From: Nocardia flavorosea
GTDB lineage: Bacteria > Actinomycetota > Actinomycetes > Mycobacteriales > Mycobacteriaceae
Reading direction: 5' to 3'
Assembly: GCF_015477805.1 (NCBI RefSeq)
Contig: NZ_JADLQL010000002.1
Location: 1,054,001 to 1,118,000 of the forward strand
DNA length: 64,000 bases
Part shown: piece by piece, positions 41,970-55,803 of the stretch
How the letters are laid out: each line of letters begins with the position of its first letter
Position numbering within the stretch: the stretch's first letter is position 1
Translations under genes and position numbers: made by a program
The notes under the pieces: model-generated
What the model was told of the DNA's origin: nothing
The model's database searches: none
Seen by the model: only the letters and a program-made list of their open reading frames with translations

Positions 41970-42133
41970 GCGGGGCAGTGGTTCTATATCAACCTTCCGC
42001 CGAGCAGAGACTGTACCGGACCCCGCCCTGATGAACCAAAAGCGCAGGTCAAAATGGGTGAAAATCGGCGTCTACGGTCCCCTGCCCCGACCGATCCGAG
42101 AATCCCGGGACCGCCCTCGACTCACACAAAGAA

Positions 42134-42168
42134 ATCGGCCGATGCCCCACCAGGGAGCACCGGCCGAT
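42134..42168 (-). terminator. Terminator of the gyrB-gyrA-DUF3566 transcript
   Basis: Outer arms ATCGGCCG and CGGCCGAT (42134-42141, 42161-42168) with further pairing inside the loop, followed on the minus strand by a T-rich stretch. It is just after the DUF3566 stop. Confidence 0.75.
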
Positions 42169-42183
42169 CGCGCAGCAGTTCGT

Positions 42184-43239
42184 TCAGTCGGGGTCGGCCA
42201 AGGTGACCTGGATACCGCCGACCATATCGCAGCACTGGTTGTAGATGAACGTCCCGACGGTCGCCAGCGCGGTGAACAGCACCACGTTGATCAACCCGAT
42301 CACGCCGGCGTACCCGAAGACCGTCCCGGCGTCGATCAGCCCGACCGAGCCGCTGTCCGGCGACACCATATCGGTGAAGGTGCTGTTGAGCCGCTCCCAG
42401 ACACCCATACCGGCCAGCACCATGTACAGCAGCGCGACAGCGATCATCCAGACGAAGAACATGGCGATACTGATCACCAGGGTGATCTTCAGTGTCGACC
42501 ACGGGTCGATCCGCCGGACCTGCACCGTGGCCCGCAACGGCTCACCGGCGAGCACCGCCTGCGGTAGACCCCGCGGAGCCGGCGAGCCCGTAGGCCCCGA
42601 TGACGCCGGCGGGGTGTAGGCAGGCGGCGGGGCGGGCTGCTCGGGCGGCAACGGATGCCGGATCTCGGACAGATCCGGCATATCCTTCGCCAATTCGGGA
42701 CGGGCGATACTGCGGGTAGGTCCGTCCAGGCCGACGGATTTTGCCATGGCGGCTTCTTTCCGGGCCGCCTTGGCCGCCAGATCGCTCGTGGTGCGGGCAT
42801 TGGTGACTCCGCCGCTCAGCCCGACCGATCGCGACTGTGCCCCGCGCACCGGGGTGTGCCCCGGCCGCGGCAGGTTGGACTGCGGCTCGCGCTGCGGCAA
42901 CTGCGACCAGCCCTCCTGGAACCGGCCCTGCTCGCCACCGTTACCGCCACCGGACTGCTGCTTCTGGTCACCGCCCCCCTGGGGGCCGGGGTTCGGCGAT
43001 CCCGCGTTCTGCGATTCGGACGCGAATTCGCCCTGCTGCTCCTGGTTTTCGGGCGCGGAACCACCGCCGGGCGCGGCGCCGGACGCATTACCGCCCGATT
43101 GCCCGCCCCCGGACTGGTCGTTGTCCGCGGCATCGCCCGGCCGCTGCATCGGGCGCGGCGAAATCGGGGACGGAGTGACCCTCTCGGTCACACCGTTCGT
43201 CTGCTGCCGCTCGTCGCTCGGCTGTTTCGGAGTGGTCAA
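42184..43239 (-). CDS. DUF3566 domain-containing membrane protein
   Basis: 351 residues. About 225 N-terminal residues are disordered and rich in Gly, Pro and Gln. The C-terminal DUF3566 domain ([27 protein letters not shown]) has two to three membrane helices and ends in QVTLADPD. It corresponds to Rv0007 and always follows gyrA in this group. It starts 39 bases after the gyrA stop, so it is likely co-transcribed. Function unknown. Confidence 0.92.
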   Translation of the reverse strand: MTTPKQPSDERQQTNGVTERVTPSPISPRPMQRPGDAADNDQSGGGQSGGNASGAAPGGGSAPENQEQQGEFASESQNAGSPNPGPQGGGDQKQQSGGGNGGEQGRFQEGWSQLPQREPQSNLPRPGHTPVRGAQSRSVGLSGGVTNARTTSDLAAKAARKEAAMAKSVGLDGPTRSIARPELAKDMPDLSEIRHPLPPEQPAPPPAYTPPASSGPTGSPAPRGLPQAVLAGEPLRATVQVRRIDPWSTLKITLVISIAMFFVWMIAVALLYMVLAGMGVWERLNSTFTDMVSPDSGSVGLIDAGTVFGYAGVIGLINVVLFTALATVGTFIYNQCCDMVGGIQVTLADPD

Positions 43240-43278
43240 TGGGAATCCTCGGATCCGTTCTTTGCCGCCGGTATGGGT

Positions 43279-45780
43279 TTACTGCTCGGGGGAACCGCCA
43301 CCGTCGATCTGCTCGGGCTCGTCGGCGTTACGTGCGATCGCAAGCAAGGTATCGCCCTCGCCGAGGTTCATCAATCGCACGCCCTTGGTCTGCCTACCGG
43401 CCTTACGCACCTGCCGGGCGGCAGTGCGGATAACCCCACCGCTGGACGTGATCGCATACAGCTCGTCGTCGTCGTCGACGATGAGCGCCCCCACCAGGGT
43501 GCCACGCCGAGCGTCGAACTGGATGGTCAATACGCCCTTTCCGCCCCGTCCTTGGGCCGTGTACTCCTCGATGGCGGTGCGCTTCGCATAACCGCCGGAT
43601 GTCGCCACCAGCAGATATGTCCCGTCGCGGACCACGTTCAGCGACAGCAGCGCGTCATCGGCGTTGAACCGCATGCCCTGCACACCCGAGGTGGCCCGGC
43701 CCATCGGGCGCAGCGCCTCGTCGGTGGCGGAGAACCGGATGGACTGCCCCTGCGCCGAGACGAGCAGTAGATCGTCCTCGGCGGAACACAGTACGGCGCC
43801 GACCAATTCGTCGTTGTCGCGCAGGTTCACCGCGACGATGCCACCGCTGCGATTGGAATCGAAGTCCACCAGCCGCGACTTCTTGACCAGGCCCTTCTGC
43901 GTCGCCAGCACCAAGTAGTCGGCGTCTTCGTAGGACTTGATCCGGATTACCTGGGCAATCTTCTCGTCCGGCTGGAATGCCAGCAGATTCGCTACGTGCT
44001 GCCCGCGTGCTGTCCGGTTCGCCTCCGGCAGCTCATATGCCTTGGCCCGGTATACCCGGCCCTTGTTGGTGAAGAACAACAACCAGTCGTGGGTCGAAGT
44101 CACGAAGAAGTGCCGAACGATATCGTCCTGCTTCAGACCCGCGCCCTGCACGCCCTTGCCGCCCCGTTTCTGGCTGCGGTAGAGATCGGTCTTGGTGCGT
44201 TTGGCGTAACCGGTTTCGGTGATCGTGACCACCACGTCCTCGCGGGCGATCAGATCCTCGTCGGCGACATCACCGTCGGCGGAGACGATCTGGGTGCGCC
44301 GCTCGTCGCCGTAGCGCTCCACGATCTCGGCGAGCTCGTCCTTGACGATCGCGCGCTGCCGCTCCGGCTTCTCCAGGATGTCTTTGAGATCGGCGATTTC
44401 GGCTTCGAGCTTGGCCAGCTCGTCGATGATCTTCTGCCGTTCCAGCGCCGACAGCCGGCGCAGCTGCATATCCAGGATCGCGGTGGCCTGGGTTTCGTCG
44501 ATATCGAGCAGTTCCATCAGGCCGGTCCGCGCGGTATCGGTATTGGCCGAGCGGCGGATCAGCGCGATGACCTCGTCGAGCATATCCAGCGCCTTGACCA
44601 GGCCGCGCAGGATATGTGCCCGTTCCTCGGCCTTGCGCAGCAGGTACCGGGTGCGCCGGACGATCACATCGAGCTGATGGTTCACATACAGCCGGATCAT
44701 CTGGTCCAGGCGCAGCGTCCGCGGCACGCCCTCGACGATGGAGAGCATATTCGCGCCGAAACTGGTCTGCAGCTGGGTGTGCTTGTACAGATTGTTCAGC
44801 ACGACCTTCGCGATCGCATCGCGTTTGACCGTGACCACGATGCGCAGACCCGCCCGGTCCGACGATTCGTCGTGGATATCGGACACTCCGGCGATGCGGC
44901 CGTCCTTGACCTGTTCGGCGATCGCGTTGATGAAGTTGTCGGTGTTGACCTGGTACGGCAGTTCGGTGATGACGATGGTGGTACGCCCGCGGGCGTCCTC
45001 TTCGATCTCCACCACACCGCGCATCCGGATGGAACCGCGTCCGGTGGTGTAGGCGTCGTGGATGCCTTGGGTACCGACGATCAGCCCGGAGGTCGGGAAG
45101 TCCGGGCCCTTCACGCGCTCCATACAGGCGGCCAGCGTGGCTTCCTCATCGGCGTCGTGGTTGTCCAGCGCCCAGTAGATCGCCTCGGCCAGCTCGTTGA
45201 GGTTGTGCGGCGGGATATTGGTCGCCATCCCGACCGCGATACCGTTGCTGCCGTTCATCAGCATATTCGGCACACGGCTGGGCAGAACGACCGGTTCCTG
45301 GGTCTTACCGTCGTAGTTGGCGATGAAATCGACGGTGTCGTGGTCGATTTCGCGCAGCAACTCCATGGCCAGCGGGGTCAGCCGGCATTCGGTGTAACGC
45401 ATGGCGGCCGCACCGTCGTTGCCGCGGCTGCCGAAGTTGCCCTGGCCGTCGACCAGCGGATAGCGCATCGCCCACGGCTGCGCCATCCGCACCAGGGTGT
45501 CGTAGATGGCCGAATCGCCGTGCGGGTGGTAGTTACCCATGGTGTCGGCGACCGGACGCGCGGATTTCACGTAACTACGGTCGGGCCGGTACCCGTTGTC
45601 GTGCATCGCGTACAGGATCCGGCGGTGCACCGGTTTGAGGCCGTCGCGGACCTCCGGCAGCGCGCGGCCCACGATCACGCTCATCGCGTAATCGATGTAG
45701 CTGTTCTGCATCTCCTGCTGGATATCGACCGGTTCGATACGGTCGCCCGCGCTCTCCGGCGGGAGGGTTGTGTCGGTCAT
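43279..45780 (-). CDS. gyrA: DNA gyrase subunit A
   Basis: 833 residues. It cuts and rejoins DNA in the A2B2 gyrase that introduces negative supercoils. Catalytic Tyr129 follows Arg128 in AAAMRYTE. The quinolone-resistance region [10 protein letters not shown] has Ser90 and Asp94, the wild-type pattern of E. coli rather than the Ala90 of M. tuberculosis. The C-terminal beta-pinwheel has the GyrA box QKRGGKG and the second box QGRGGKG seen in mycobacteria. The start is 72 bases after gyrB. Confidence 0.99.
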   Translation of the reverse strand: MTDTTLPPESAGDRIEPVDIQQEMQNSYIDYAMSVIVGRALPEVRDGLKPVHRRILYAMHDNGYRPDRSYVKSARPVADTMGNYHPHGDSAIYDTLVRMAQPWAMRYPLVDGQGNFGSRGNDGAAAMRYTECRLTPLAMELLREIDHDTVDFIANYDGKTQEPVVLPSRVPNMLMNGSNGIAVGMATNIPPHNLNELAEAIYWALDNHDADEEATLAACMERVKGPDFPTSGLIVGTQGIHDAYTTGRGSIRMRGVVEIEEDARGRTTIVITELPYQVNTDNFINAIAEQVKDGRIAGVSDIHDESSDRAGLRIVVTVKRDAIAKVVLNNLYKHTQLQTSFGANMLSIVEGVPRTLRLDQMIRLYVNHQLDVIVRRTRYLLRKAEERAHILRGLVKALDMLDEVIALIRRSANTDTARTGLMELLDIDETQATAILDMQLRRLSALERQKIIDELAKLEAEIADLKDILEKPERQRAIVKDELAEIVERYGDERRTQIVSADGDVADEDLIAREDVVVTITETGYAKRTKTDLYRSQKRGGKGVQGAGLKQDDIVRHFFVTSTHDWLLFFTNKGRVYRAKAYELPEANRTARGQHVANLLAFQPDEKIAQVIRIKSYEDADYLVLATQKGLVKKSRLVDFDSNRSGGIVAVNLRDNDELVGAVLCSAEDDLLLVSAQGQSIRFSATDEALRPMGRATSGVQGMRFNADDALLSLNVVRDGTYLLVATSGGYAKRTAIEEYTAQGRGGKGVLTIQFDARRGTLVGALIVDDDDELYAITSSGGVIRTAARQVRKAGRQTKGVRLMNLGEGDTLLAIARNADEPEQIDGGGSPEQ

Positions 45781-45852
45781 GCGATCTCCTTGGTACTGAC
45801 GGATAACGACGGTTCACCGCGCGCCGCTGCGCTGCGGGTGCCACCGCCGCTA

Positions 45853-48200
<2,348 letters not shown>

Positions 48201-48767
48201 CTATCCGTAGGTGTCGCGCGGGCCCCGCCCGCGGATATGCCGTTCGCCCTTTCGCCAGCTCGGCGCGGTCGGGCCCGCGATACGCAACGAGCGGACCACG
48301 CCGGGACCGACGGCCGCGGTGATCTTCGCAAGCAACTGTGCCTGCAACAACCGGAGCTGGGTGGCCCAGGCAGTGGACTCGGCCGCCACGCTCAGCACAC
48401 CGTTCTCCAGCTTCACCGGTTTGGCGTGCGCCGCGATATCCTCGCCGACCACACCGGACCAGTGCCCGAACACCGTGCCCTCGGCCACCTTGGTGGACCA
48501 GCCACGGCTGCGCGCGATCGAGGTGGCGAGCTTGGACAACGGCTGCGGGTCGCGATCGTCGGGTCGCGGCCCGGACCAACCACTACGCCGGCGAGCTCCA
48601 CCCCGCGAACTCCGGCGGGGCGACGATCGCCCCTGGCCCACGGATTTGCCACTCGCTCGCGCGGCCGCACGCGCCTCTTCGAGCGCACGGCGGGCCAGGT
48701 CGATTCCGCGCAACTCCGGTTCGGCCGGCGGTACGCCGCCGGCAGGGTTTCCGGGCCGGTCGGTCAT
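48201..48767 (-). CDS. dciA: DciA-family (DUF721) helicase loader / replication protein
   Basis: 188 residues from the ATG at 48767, which has GGAG 7 bases upstream; upstream in-frame ATG codons give a sequence unlike the family. The N-terminal 95 residues are basic and disordered; the DUF721 domain ([39 protein letters not shown]) is a KH-like fold. DciA loads or supports DnaB helicase where DnaC is absent. It corresponds to Rv0004. The gap of 344 bases to recF is larger than in mycobacteria. Confidence 0.94.
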   Translation of the reverse strand: MTDRPGNPAGGVPPAEPELRGIDLARRALEEARAAARASGKSVGQGRSSPRRSSRGGARRRSGWSGPRPDDRDPQPLSKLATSIARSRGWSTKVAEGTVFGHWSGVVGEDIAAHAKPVKLENGVLSVAAESTAWATQLRLLQAQLLAKITAAVGPGVVRSLRIAGPTAPSWRKGERHIRGRGPRDTYG

Positions 48768-48992
48768 CGTCGTGCTCCACTCACCTGCCGAGTTATCCCC
48801 AGGGTCGGCCGGCATCTGATCGAGTTGTGCACATCCGGAGGCGAAACCTCGACATCGGGGCTCCATCATCGGACGTACACCGCGTATCAGGGCATAAGCC
48901 CTGTTCAGGGTGGGTAGTTCGATTGCCGGTACCGGTAGTCGCCGGTCGCATCGGGTCGATACCCGGGTGCGGGCCGACGACCTGGGCCGACG

Positions 48993-49017
48993 AGTTATCC
49001 ACAGGCTGTGGATAACT
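48993..49017. promoter_or_regulatory. DnaA-box dyad between dciA and recF
   Basis: Two perfect DnaA boxes face each other: TTATCCACA at 48995-49003 and TGTGGATAA at 49007-49015, within perfect 12-bp arms (48993-49004, 49006-49017) separated by one base. It is in the non-coding gap about 95 bases after the recF stop. Confidence 0.8.
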
Positions 49018-49111
49018 GTGCACTAGGAGCCGGGCGGGGGATGACGGCCCGGCGTATCGGCTCACTCTACGAATGCCCCGGCCCTCGTGCAAGGCACCGG
49101 CCACTGCGTGT

Positions 49112-50344
49112 TCACTGTGCTGACCGTTCGCTGGAAACCGACCGCGACGGGTTCTCCCCGCCTGGCTGCGCAGACTCCGCCGTGGGCTCCCCGGCGAATA
49201 CGGATATCCGGTGTTCGGGATCACCGGAGGTCGCCACCCGCAGGGCCGTACCGGTCAATTCGCCGGGCACATCTTCGGGCACCGCGGCGGTTATCAGTAC
49301 CTGCTCGGCACCGGCCGCGACCCCGGCGAGGGCGGCGCGGCGGCGGCGGTCGAGTTCGGCGAAGACGTCGTCGAGCAACAGAACGGGTTCGGCTCCACCC
49401 GCCCGCAGTAGTTCGAACGCCGCCAGTCGCAAGGCCAGCGCGAACGACCACGACTCACCGTGACTGGCGAATCCCTTGGCCGTGGTTTCCCCGAGCAGGA
49501 GTTCCAGATCGTCGCGGTGCGGCCCGACCAGGCAGACGCCTCGTTCGAGTTCCCGGGAACGGGCCCGGGCGATCTCGGCGAGCAGCACCTGTTCGAGTAC
49601 CGCGGGATCGTCGGAGCGGGGTTCACGCGCCGGGTCGAGTAGTTCGTCCGGAAGCGCCGCGCTGCGATAGGCCACGGTCGCCGGGCGCGATTCCGGGGCC
49701 AGCGCCGCATAGGCGCGAGTGACATACGGGTGCAGGTCGTGCACCAAACGCAACCGCTCGGCGAGCAGGACCGATGCGTGTCCGGCGAGGTGGCCGTCCC
49801 ATACCTCGAGTGTGCCGAGATCGCCGCGGCCGGAGCGGCCCGCGGTTTTCAGCAGTGCCGACCGCTGCCGCAGTACCCGGTCGTAATCGGCGCGTACGCC
49901 CGCCAGCCCGGGCCGCCGGGCGGTGCACAGTTCGTCGAGGAAGCGGCGGCGCTCCCCCGGGTCGCCGCGGACCAGCGCCAGGTCTTCCGGCGCGAACAGC
50001 ACCGTGTGCAGGATGCCGAGGATTTCCCGGGGCCGGCGAACGGGTGACCGGTTGATCTGCGCCCGATTCGCGGCACCGCGGTTGAGTTCCACATCGACGC
50101 GTAACTCACGACCGAGGTTGATCACATTGGCGCCGATCCGGGCCCGTTCGGTACCGGTTCGGATAAGCGGGGCATCGGCCGATACCCGGTGGGATCCGAG
50201 CGTCGCCAGATAGCCGAGCGCCTCCAGGAGATTGGTTTTGCCGTTACCGTTTGCGCCCAGGAAAACCGTAGGGCCTGTGGATAACTCGATCTCAGCATGT
50301 TCCCAGGAACGGAAATCATGCAAGGTCAGAGCACGAATATGCAC
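49112..50344 (-). CDS. recF: DNA replication and repair protein RecF
   Basis: 410 residues of an SMC-like ATPase. Walker A is GANGNGKT at 30-37, the signature motif [10 protein letters not shown] lies past the middle, and Walker B is [12 protein letters not shown]. It binds gapped DNA with RecR to load RecA. The start is GTG at 50344. An exact DnaA box (50276-50284) is embedded in codons near residue 21-23. It lies 187 bases downstream of dnaN. Confidence 0.97.
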   Translation of the reverse strand: MHIRALTLHDFRSWEHAEIELSTGPTVFLGANGNGKTNLLEALGYLATLGSHRVSADAPLIRTGTERARIGANVINLGRELRVDVELNRGAANRAQINRSPVRRPREILGILHTVLFAPEDLALVRGDPGERRRFLDELCTARRPGLAGVRADYDRVLRQRSALLKTAGRSGRGDLGTLEVWDGHLAGHASVLLAERLRLVHDLHPYVTRAYAALAPESRPATVAYRSAALPDELLDPAREPRSDDPAVLEQVLLAEIARARSRELERGVCLVGPHRDDLELLLGETTAKGFASHGESWSFALALRLAAFELLRAGGAEPVLLLDDVFAELDRRRRAALAGVAAGAEQVLITAAVPEDVPGELTGTALRVATSGDPEHRISVFAGEPTAESAQPGGENPSRSVSSERSAQ

Positions 50345-50372
50345 AGGTTCACACCGTCCAGCCGATGCCCGC

Positions 50373-50400
50373 GAAGTTATCCACAGCTGTGGATAACTTC
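50373..50400. promoter_or_regulatory. 28-bp perfect palindrome of two DnaA boxes between recF and dnaN
   Basis: Perfect 14-bp arms (50373-50386, 50387-50400) with no spacer contain TTATCCACA at 50377-50385 and TGTGGATAA at 50388-50396. It sits 29 bases upstream of the recF start. Confidence 0.82.
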
Positions 50401-50531
50401 CGTCGATGCAGGTCGCGGCGCAGGTTTGCGGAGGTATCGCACCGCCCGGATCCGGTGGTCACGGTGGTACCGGGCGCTCCGTCGGCCGGTGTGGATCGGC
50501 GCCGGAGCAGCGTTGCCGAATCCACGCCCGC

Positions 50532-51707
50532 TCAGCCCGGCAGCCGGACCGGCATCAACAGGTAGATGTAGTCGCTTTCCAGGGCCGGATACGAGCCGCT
50601 GTCGAGCGGCTCCGGCTCGTCCTCGCGGGCCGGGAGCAGGACGGCGGGACGGCTCGGCGTGGTGAACCCGAAGGTGACCCGGTCCGAATGCAACGCGGAC
50701 AGGCCATCGATGAGATATCCGGGATTGAACGCGATGGTGAGCGGCTCGCCGCGAAAGTCGGCGGTCAGCCATTCCTCTGCCCGTCCCGCATCGTCACCGC
50801 CGGCCGACAGCTGCAACCCCTCGGCGGAGAACTCCAGCCGCACCTGGGCGCCCCGCTCGGCTACCAGGGCTACGCGTTTGATCGCCTCGGTGAGCGTGGC
50901 CACCTCCAGGGTGGCCAGCGATGTGTGTTCCTTGGGCAGCAGCTGACGGAACTTCGGGAATTCGGCATCGAGCAGCCGGGTGGTGGTCCGGCGCCCGCCG
51001 TTGACGATGCCCAGTAGGCCGTCCGCGCCCGCGCCGGAGCCCAACGAGAGCTGAACCGGCTGATCGGAGGCGCCGAGCGTCTTGGCGGATTCGGAGAGGG
51101 TACGAGCGGGAATCAGCACCGCGGTTTCGATATCGGTACGCGCCGGCTGCCACTGGATATGGCGTACGGCGAGCCGGAACCGGTCCGTTGCCGCCAGCAC
51201 CACCTGCGGGCCTTCGATCTCGACCCGGATACCGGTCAGCATGGGCAGCGTATCGTCGCGCCCGGCCGCGACGGCGACCTGGCCGACGGCCTCGGCGAAC
51301 ACATCCACTGTCAACTGCCCGCTGGACTGCGGAACTTCGGGCAACTGGGGATAGTCCTCGACCGGCATCGTGGGCAGGGAGAACTTGGCGCTACCGCACT
51401 GGATCAGCACCCGGCTGCCGTCGACGGAGACGTCCACCGGCTTGTTCGACAGCGCCTTGGTGATATCGGCCAGTAGTTTGCCGGACACCAATACCTTGCC
51501 CGGTCCGGCCACCTCGGCGGCCACCCGCATCTGAGCCGATACCTCGTAGTCGAATCCGGAGACTGTCAGCCCGTCCTCGTCCGCGACCAGCAGGACTCCG
51601 CCGAGAACCGGGACCGGCGGGCGCGACGGCAAACTACGCGCCACCCATGCGACCGATTCCGCGAAATCCTCACGCGCGACCCGAAACTTCATGCCTGCAA
51701 GGTCCAT
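50532..51707 (-). CDS. dnaN: DNA polymerase III beta sliding clamp
   Basis: 391 residues in three clamp domains, ending in the typical [12 protein letters not shown]. It encircles DNA and tethers the polymerase and other partners. Conserved elements include [23 protein letters not shown] and [10 protein letters not shown]. The ATG at 51707 gives [13 protein letters not shown]; an ATG five codons in is an alternative. It is the first gene left of oriC and is transcribed away from it. Confidence 0.98.
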   Translation of the reverse strand: MDLAGMKFRVAREDFAESVAWVARSLPSRPPVPVLGGVLLVADEDGLTVSGFDYEVSAQMRVAAEVAGPGKVLVSGKLLADITKALSNKPVDVSVDGSRVLIQCGSAKFSLPTMPVEDYPQLPEVPQSSGQLTVDVFAEAVGQVAVAAGRDDTLPMLTGIRVEIEGPQVVLAATDRFRLAVRHIQWQPARTDIETAVLIPARTLSESAKTLGASDQPVQLSLGSGAGADGLLGIVNGGRRTTTRLLDAEFPKFRQLLPKEHTSLATLEVATLTEAIKRVALVAERGAQVRLEFSAEGLQLSAGGDDAGRAEEWLTADFRGEPLTIAFNPGYLIDGLSALHSDRVTFGFTTPSRPAVLLPAREDEPEPLDSGSYPALESDYIYLLMPVRLPG

Positions 51708-52290
51708 CGCCCGAGGTGTCCTCTCCCGTTCAGTGTGGATCGGTGGCTGTGCTGCCCCCGTGTATCCCGCCGCGCCGATTCCGCCGCACGGCGATGTTAC
51801 GGCGGCCGCGGCGTCGGCCGACTGCCGGAGAATTCTGGCACAGCGACCGGCTTAAGACCGTACCGCGTTTCATCGCACCGGATCGGCCGCCCCTCCGTGT
51901 GGAGGATACGTCCTCGCACTGACACCGGACCAGCCCGTGGCGGGCCCGGGTAGCCGGCGGGCGTGTTGTGCAGGGCTGTGGACAGTTCGCGGATCGGCGG
52001 TGCGCGTATCCGTTCACAGTTGTCCTGGAAGAAGTCTGTGCACAACGCAGCGGCGCGCTCCGGGCTTCGGAACCCAGGAACGTGCCGGGCCCCGAGTGTA
52101 CGGAGGGCGCACGAACCCGACACAGGGAGAGCCGGCCGAGCCGTGCGTACAGATTTGCCGGTGGAGACCGAGTACCCGAGACCGTGGCGTACACATCCGG
52201 TGCGCCCGGAGTCCGCTCGCTGCTCGTCCCTGTGGGGTTCCGGAAGGGGCTTCCGATCGTGCGGTCCGCTCGAGACTTGTCCACACATCC

Positions 52291-52325
52291 TGTTTTGAAG
52301 AGAAATTTTCTAGATGAAGAACAGG
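52291..52325. other. Candidate DNA unwinding element
   Basis: The only clearly A/T-rich stretch of the origin, next to a DnaA box at 52277-52285 and on the dnaN-proximal edge of the box cluster. Confidence 0.5.
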
Positions 52326-52526
52326 GGTAGTAATAGGCCCTGTGGAAACTGTGGATTTCCGCCGTTTTCCCACGTCATCACGCGTGTCCGCCTGTGGACT
52401 GCCGTGGGATAACTCGAGGATGAATCGGGGCCGCCTGTGGACAGGATTTGTTGTCCACACGGCATCCACAGTTCATCCCCACGTTGATCCCCAGAATCCG
52501 GGCAGTTGTGCACACTGTGTACGGAT

Positions 52527-52548
52527 CGGTGGATAACCTGTGGATTCC
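52527..52548. repeat. 22-bp direct repeat in oriC, copy 1
   Basis: Identical over 22 bases to 52702-52723; each copy carries a GGTGGATAA box followed by TGTGGATTC. Copy 1 continues into an 18-bp palindrome GGATTCCTCGAGGAATCC (52542-52559). Confidence 0.8.
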
Positions 52549-52570
52549 TCGAGGAATCCTCGAGGAATCC
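52549..52570. repeat. Tandem 11-bp repeat in oriC
   Basis: TCGAGGAATCC occurs twice in tandem at 52549-52559 and 52560-52570, adjoining the DnaA-box repeat. Confidence 0.75.
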
Positions 52571-52701
52571 ACAGGCTGTCCCCATGCCTCTGACCGGAAC
52601 AGCCCTGCTCAGGGGGTGTGGATGAAATCGCCTGTGGAAACTGTGGATAAACAGGTTGTGGACAACTTGTGCACCTGAGGGCCCGGATGCTGTGGATAAA
52701 C

Positions 52702-52723
52702 CGGTGGATAACCTGTGGATTCC
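52702..52723. repeat. 22-bp direct repeat in oriC, copy 2
   Basis: Second copy of the repeat at 52527-52548, three bases after an exact DnaA box (52691-52699). Confidence 0.8.
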
Positions 52724-53297
52724 ACAGCCGATACGATCCCAAAACCCCTGGTAAGAGCGTTAACAGGGTGTTAGCGACACACCTGTGAGTACTTTCGACA
52801 CGCCCGCGATGCGCGCGTGCCGCCACAGCGGTACGAACAGACATCCCCGGGACGGATCCGCGAAGCTACCTGTGGCAGTGGAACTTCCACTGCGGAAGCC
52901 CGATAGCTGCGGCCGGGCAACGCTCGGCGCGGCAGTGATGCGAGTTCGGCTCCGCACAATCCTCATATCCGGCCGACGGGCGCACTCCGGTTCGGGCGCC
53001 CACCGGTCGCCGCGCACATTCCGGACGCAACGGCGAAATGCCGGCGATGCAGCTACGGGCCATCCGGCTGACCTTCCGGGCCACGGTTCGACCGTGGTCG
53101 CGACGTATTGCGGCGGTCGGGACGGCGTCGCCTACCGGCGCGGCGTCCCCGCTCAGCCGCAATACCGCCGACGACGGCACCCGGGCTCCGGTCGACGATC
53201 TACCGGCGAGCCACCAGGCTGCCGGCGCCGCGCGCACTCAAGTAGGTCGCCCGGGGCTGCGCCCGACAAGGGGGCAGCCCCGGCCAAGGGCGCTCGA

Positions 53298-55562
53298 TCA
53301 GCGGGAACGCTGTTTGATGCGGGCCGTGAGTTCCTGCACCTGGTCGTAGACCCGGCGCCGCTCCGACATCTCCTTGCGGACCTTCTTCTCCGCGTACATC
53401 ACCGTTGTATGGTCACGGCCGAATGCCTGCCCGATCTTCGGCAGGGACAGGTCGGTGAGCTCCCGGCACAGATACATCGCGATCTGCCGGGCCTGGGCCA
53501 GTGGGCGTGCCTTACCCGGCCCGGTCAGCTCCTCCATGGACGTGTTGAAGTACTCCGCGGTGACGCCCATGATCGTCGATGCGGTGATCTCGACGTCCTG
53601 TGATTCGGGCATCAGATCGCGCAGCACCACCTCGGCCACCGACTGATCCAGTGGCTGGCCGTTCAACGACGCGAACGCGGTGACCCGGATCAGCGCACCC
53701 TCGAGTTCGCGGATATTGCGCTCCACCCGGCTGGCGATCAACTCCAGTACGTCGTGCGGTACGTCCAAGCGGTCCATCCGGGCCTTCTTGCGCAGGATGG
53801 CGATCCGGGTTTCCAGCTCCGGGGGCTGCACATCGGTGATCAGCCCCCATTCGAACCGGGTCCGCAGCCGCTCCTCCAGCGTGGCCAGTTGTTTCGGCGG
53901 CCGGTCGGAGGACACCACGATCTGTTTGTTCGCGTTGTGCAGCGTGTTGAAGGTATGGAAGAACTCCTCCTGGATACCTTCCTTGCCCTCGATGAACTGG
54001 ATATCGTCGACCAGCAGGATGTCGGTTTCGCGGTAGCGCCGCTTGAACGCCACCTTCCGGTCGTCGCGCAGACTGTTGATGAAGTCGTTGGTGAATTCCT
54101 CGGTGGAGACGTACTTGACTCGCATCCCCGGGAACAGTCGCTGCGCGTAGTGGCCGGCGGCATGCAGCAGGTGGGTTTTGCCCAGCCCGGAGGCGCCCCA
54201 GACGAACAGCGGGTTGTAGGCGCGGGCGGGCGCCTCGGCGATGGCGACCGCGGCGGCGTGGGCGAAGCGATTGGACGCGCCGATCACGAACGTTTCGAAG
54301 GTGTACTTCGCGTTGAGGCTCGCCGACGATTTGGCCGTATCCCCGGCATCGGGCGTCTTGGCGAAGAAGGTCGGCCAGGAATCGCGGGCATTGACCACTG
54401 CCTCGTCGTCGCGGTGACCGTCCGGCGCCGGATCGATACCCGGATCGCGCACGCTTTCCCGCAGGCTGTCCCGGTCGGGGTCGCGCAACGGATCCCGCGG
54501 CGCGGGATCGGCGGCCGGGATATCGGGCGTGAAAAGCGTTTCCTGGGCCGGTCGGGCGGCTCGGCGCGGCGGCAGGATCGGATCGATCTCGGTCACCGGC
54601 TCCCGGGCCACGACGCCCGGTTCCCGGCCGTTGCCCACCGTATCGCCGAGATCGGCGCGGTTGGGCGAGTAGCTGTCGGGATAGTCGGCGGGTGGGTATT
54701 CGCGGTCCCGTTCGTACTCCGGTTCCCGGGTGTACTCGGCAGCCGGCGGATAGTCACGGGAGTAGACCCTGGGCGTGGCATAGGTTTCCACGGTCGGCGG
54801 ATCGGTTTCGTGGGGGCCCGCGGAGCCGCGCGCGAAGTCGCCGTCGTGCGCGCGGAACTCGGTGCCCGGTACGGATTCCGCGCCGTGCGGCAGCTCGGGC
54901 AGGGTCGCGCGCCGCACCGGGTCGGCATCAGCCGGTTCCGGGCCACGCGGGCGGCCGGGATTACGAGGCAGTTCACCGGTCAACGGCAACTCCGCTTCGT
55001 GTGAGAACTCCGCGGGCGGGAAACGGGGCTCGTCGGGCCGCCGCGGGCCACCCGGGAAATCCGCCCCGCGCGCGCCGGCGCGGGCGGGAAAGGCACCGGA
55101 ATCGGGTTCCCGGATCGGTTCGGGTCGCCACGGTGGTTCGGCCGAGGTAGGGGTGAAACCGGTCGGCGGCCGACCCGGACCGTTACCGCCGAACGACTCC
55201 GGCCGGGTATCGACGGGTTCCGGGCGGCTCGTCATCCGGGCGTGCCGCGGCGACCCGGATTCGGACCCGGCGGGTAGCGGTGCGGCGATCCGGACACCGA
55301 GACCCTCCACCTGCGGACCGAGGCGGCGACCCAGCGAACGCAGGATGGGTTCACGCAGATCGCGTTCGATGGCTTCCTGGGCGATCGAGGACGGAACCGA
55401 GAGCAGTGCGAAACCCTGGACCACCATCAGCGGTTTGACCAGCTTGAGCCAGGCCTGCTGGGCTCTGGTCACTGCGCCGATGGCACCGTCGGGCGAACCG
55501 GTGGTCAGCTCGGTGACCACCTCCGGCCACACGGTGGCCAGTACGTTCTGCTCGTCGTCCAT
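53298..55562 (-). CDS. dnaA: Chromosomal replication initiator DnaA, with extended domain II
   Basis: 754 residues from the ATG at 55562 (GGGGAGGA upstream), against about 507 in M. tuberculosis. Domain I is about residues 1-95. Domain II, to about 415, is a very long acidic, Pro/Arg/Tyr-rich linker with [20 protein letters not shown] stretches. Domain III has Walker A GASGLGKT at 456-463 and Walker B LLVDD at 516-520; domain IV has the DNA-binding signature [13 protein letters not shown] at 715-727. It binds the oriC boxes and opens the duplex. The open frame beyond 55562 is not part of the gene. Confidence 0.98.
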   Translation of the reverse strand: MDDEQNVLATVWPEVVTELTTGSPDGAIGAVTRAQQAWLKLVKPLMVVQGFALLSVPSSIAQEAIERDLREPILRSLGRRLGPQVEGLGVRIAAPLPAGSESGSPRHARMTSRPEPVDTRPESFGGNGPGRPPTGFTPTSAEPPWRPEPIREPDSGAFPARAGARGADFPGGPRRPDEPRFPPAEFSHEAELPLTGELPRNPGRPRGPEPADADPVRRATLPELPHGAESVPGTEFRAHDGDFARGSAGPHETDPPTVETYATPRVYSRDYPPAAEYTREPEYERDREYPPADYPDSYSPNRADLGDTVGNGREPGVVAREPVTEIDPILPPRRAARPAQETLFTPDIPAADPAPRDPLRDPDRDSLRESVRDPGIDPAPDGHRDDEAVVNARDSWPTFFAKTPDAGDTAKSSASLNAKYTFETFVIGASNRFAHAAAVAIAEAPARAYNPLFVWGASGLGKTHLLHAAGHYAQRLFPGMRVKYVSTEEFTNDFINSLRDDRKVAFKRRYRETDILLVDDIQFIEGKEGIQEEFFHTFNTLHNANKQIVVSSDRPPKQLATLEERLRTRFEWGLITDVQPPELETRIAILRKKARMDRLDVPHDVLELIASRVERNIRELEGALIRVTAFASLNGQPLDQSVAEVVLRDLMPESQDVEITASTIMGVTAEYFNTSMEELTGPGKARPLAQARQIAMYLCRELTDLSLPKIGQAFGRDHTTVMYAEKKVRKEMSERRRVYDQVQELTARIKQRSR

Positions 55563-55783
55563 CCAGTGTCCTCCCCGGGAGTCGGTTGCTCGGCGCAGAC
55601 GTCCGGGGCTCGCGGTGCGTCTACTGTACTGGTTCGTTCCAGTGACACCGCACAGGTCGCTCACCGGACCTGCCGCATCCGACGGATACGGCGCCCGGGG
55701 CGCTGCCCGGAACCCCCATTTCCGGCTGCGGCGTGGCACCGTCGGCCCTACGAATATGCCATTCACAGGGTATTTCCACACAA

Positions 55784-55803
55784 TTATCCACAGATGTGGA
55801 CAA
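55784..55803. promoter_or_regulatory. DnaA-box pair upstream of dnaA
   Basis: TTATCCACA at 55784-55792 and inverted TGTGGACAA at 55795-55803, about 225 bases upstream of the dnaA start, suggesting autoregulation by DnaA. Confidence 0.75.

Larger units (their letters stand above)
51708..53297. other. Chromosomal replication origin (oriC)
   Basis: A 1.6-kb gene-free region between dnaN and dnaA, the standard actinobacterial origin position. The active part is probably 52270-52730: exact boxes TGTGGATAA at 52642-52650 and 52691-52699, TTGTCCACA-type boxes at 52277-52285, 52451-52459 and (inverted) 52657-52665, and one-mismatch GGTGGATAA at 52528-52536 and 52703-52711. Many further TGTGGA cores are scattered between. 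An A/T-rich stretch at 52291-52325, with GAGAAATTTTCTAGAT, is the best candidate for the unwinding element. Confidence 0.95.
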
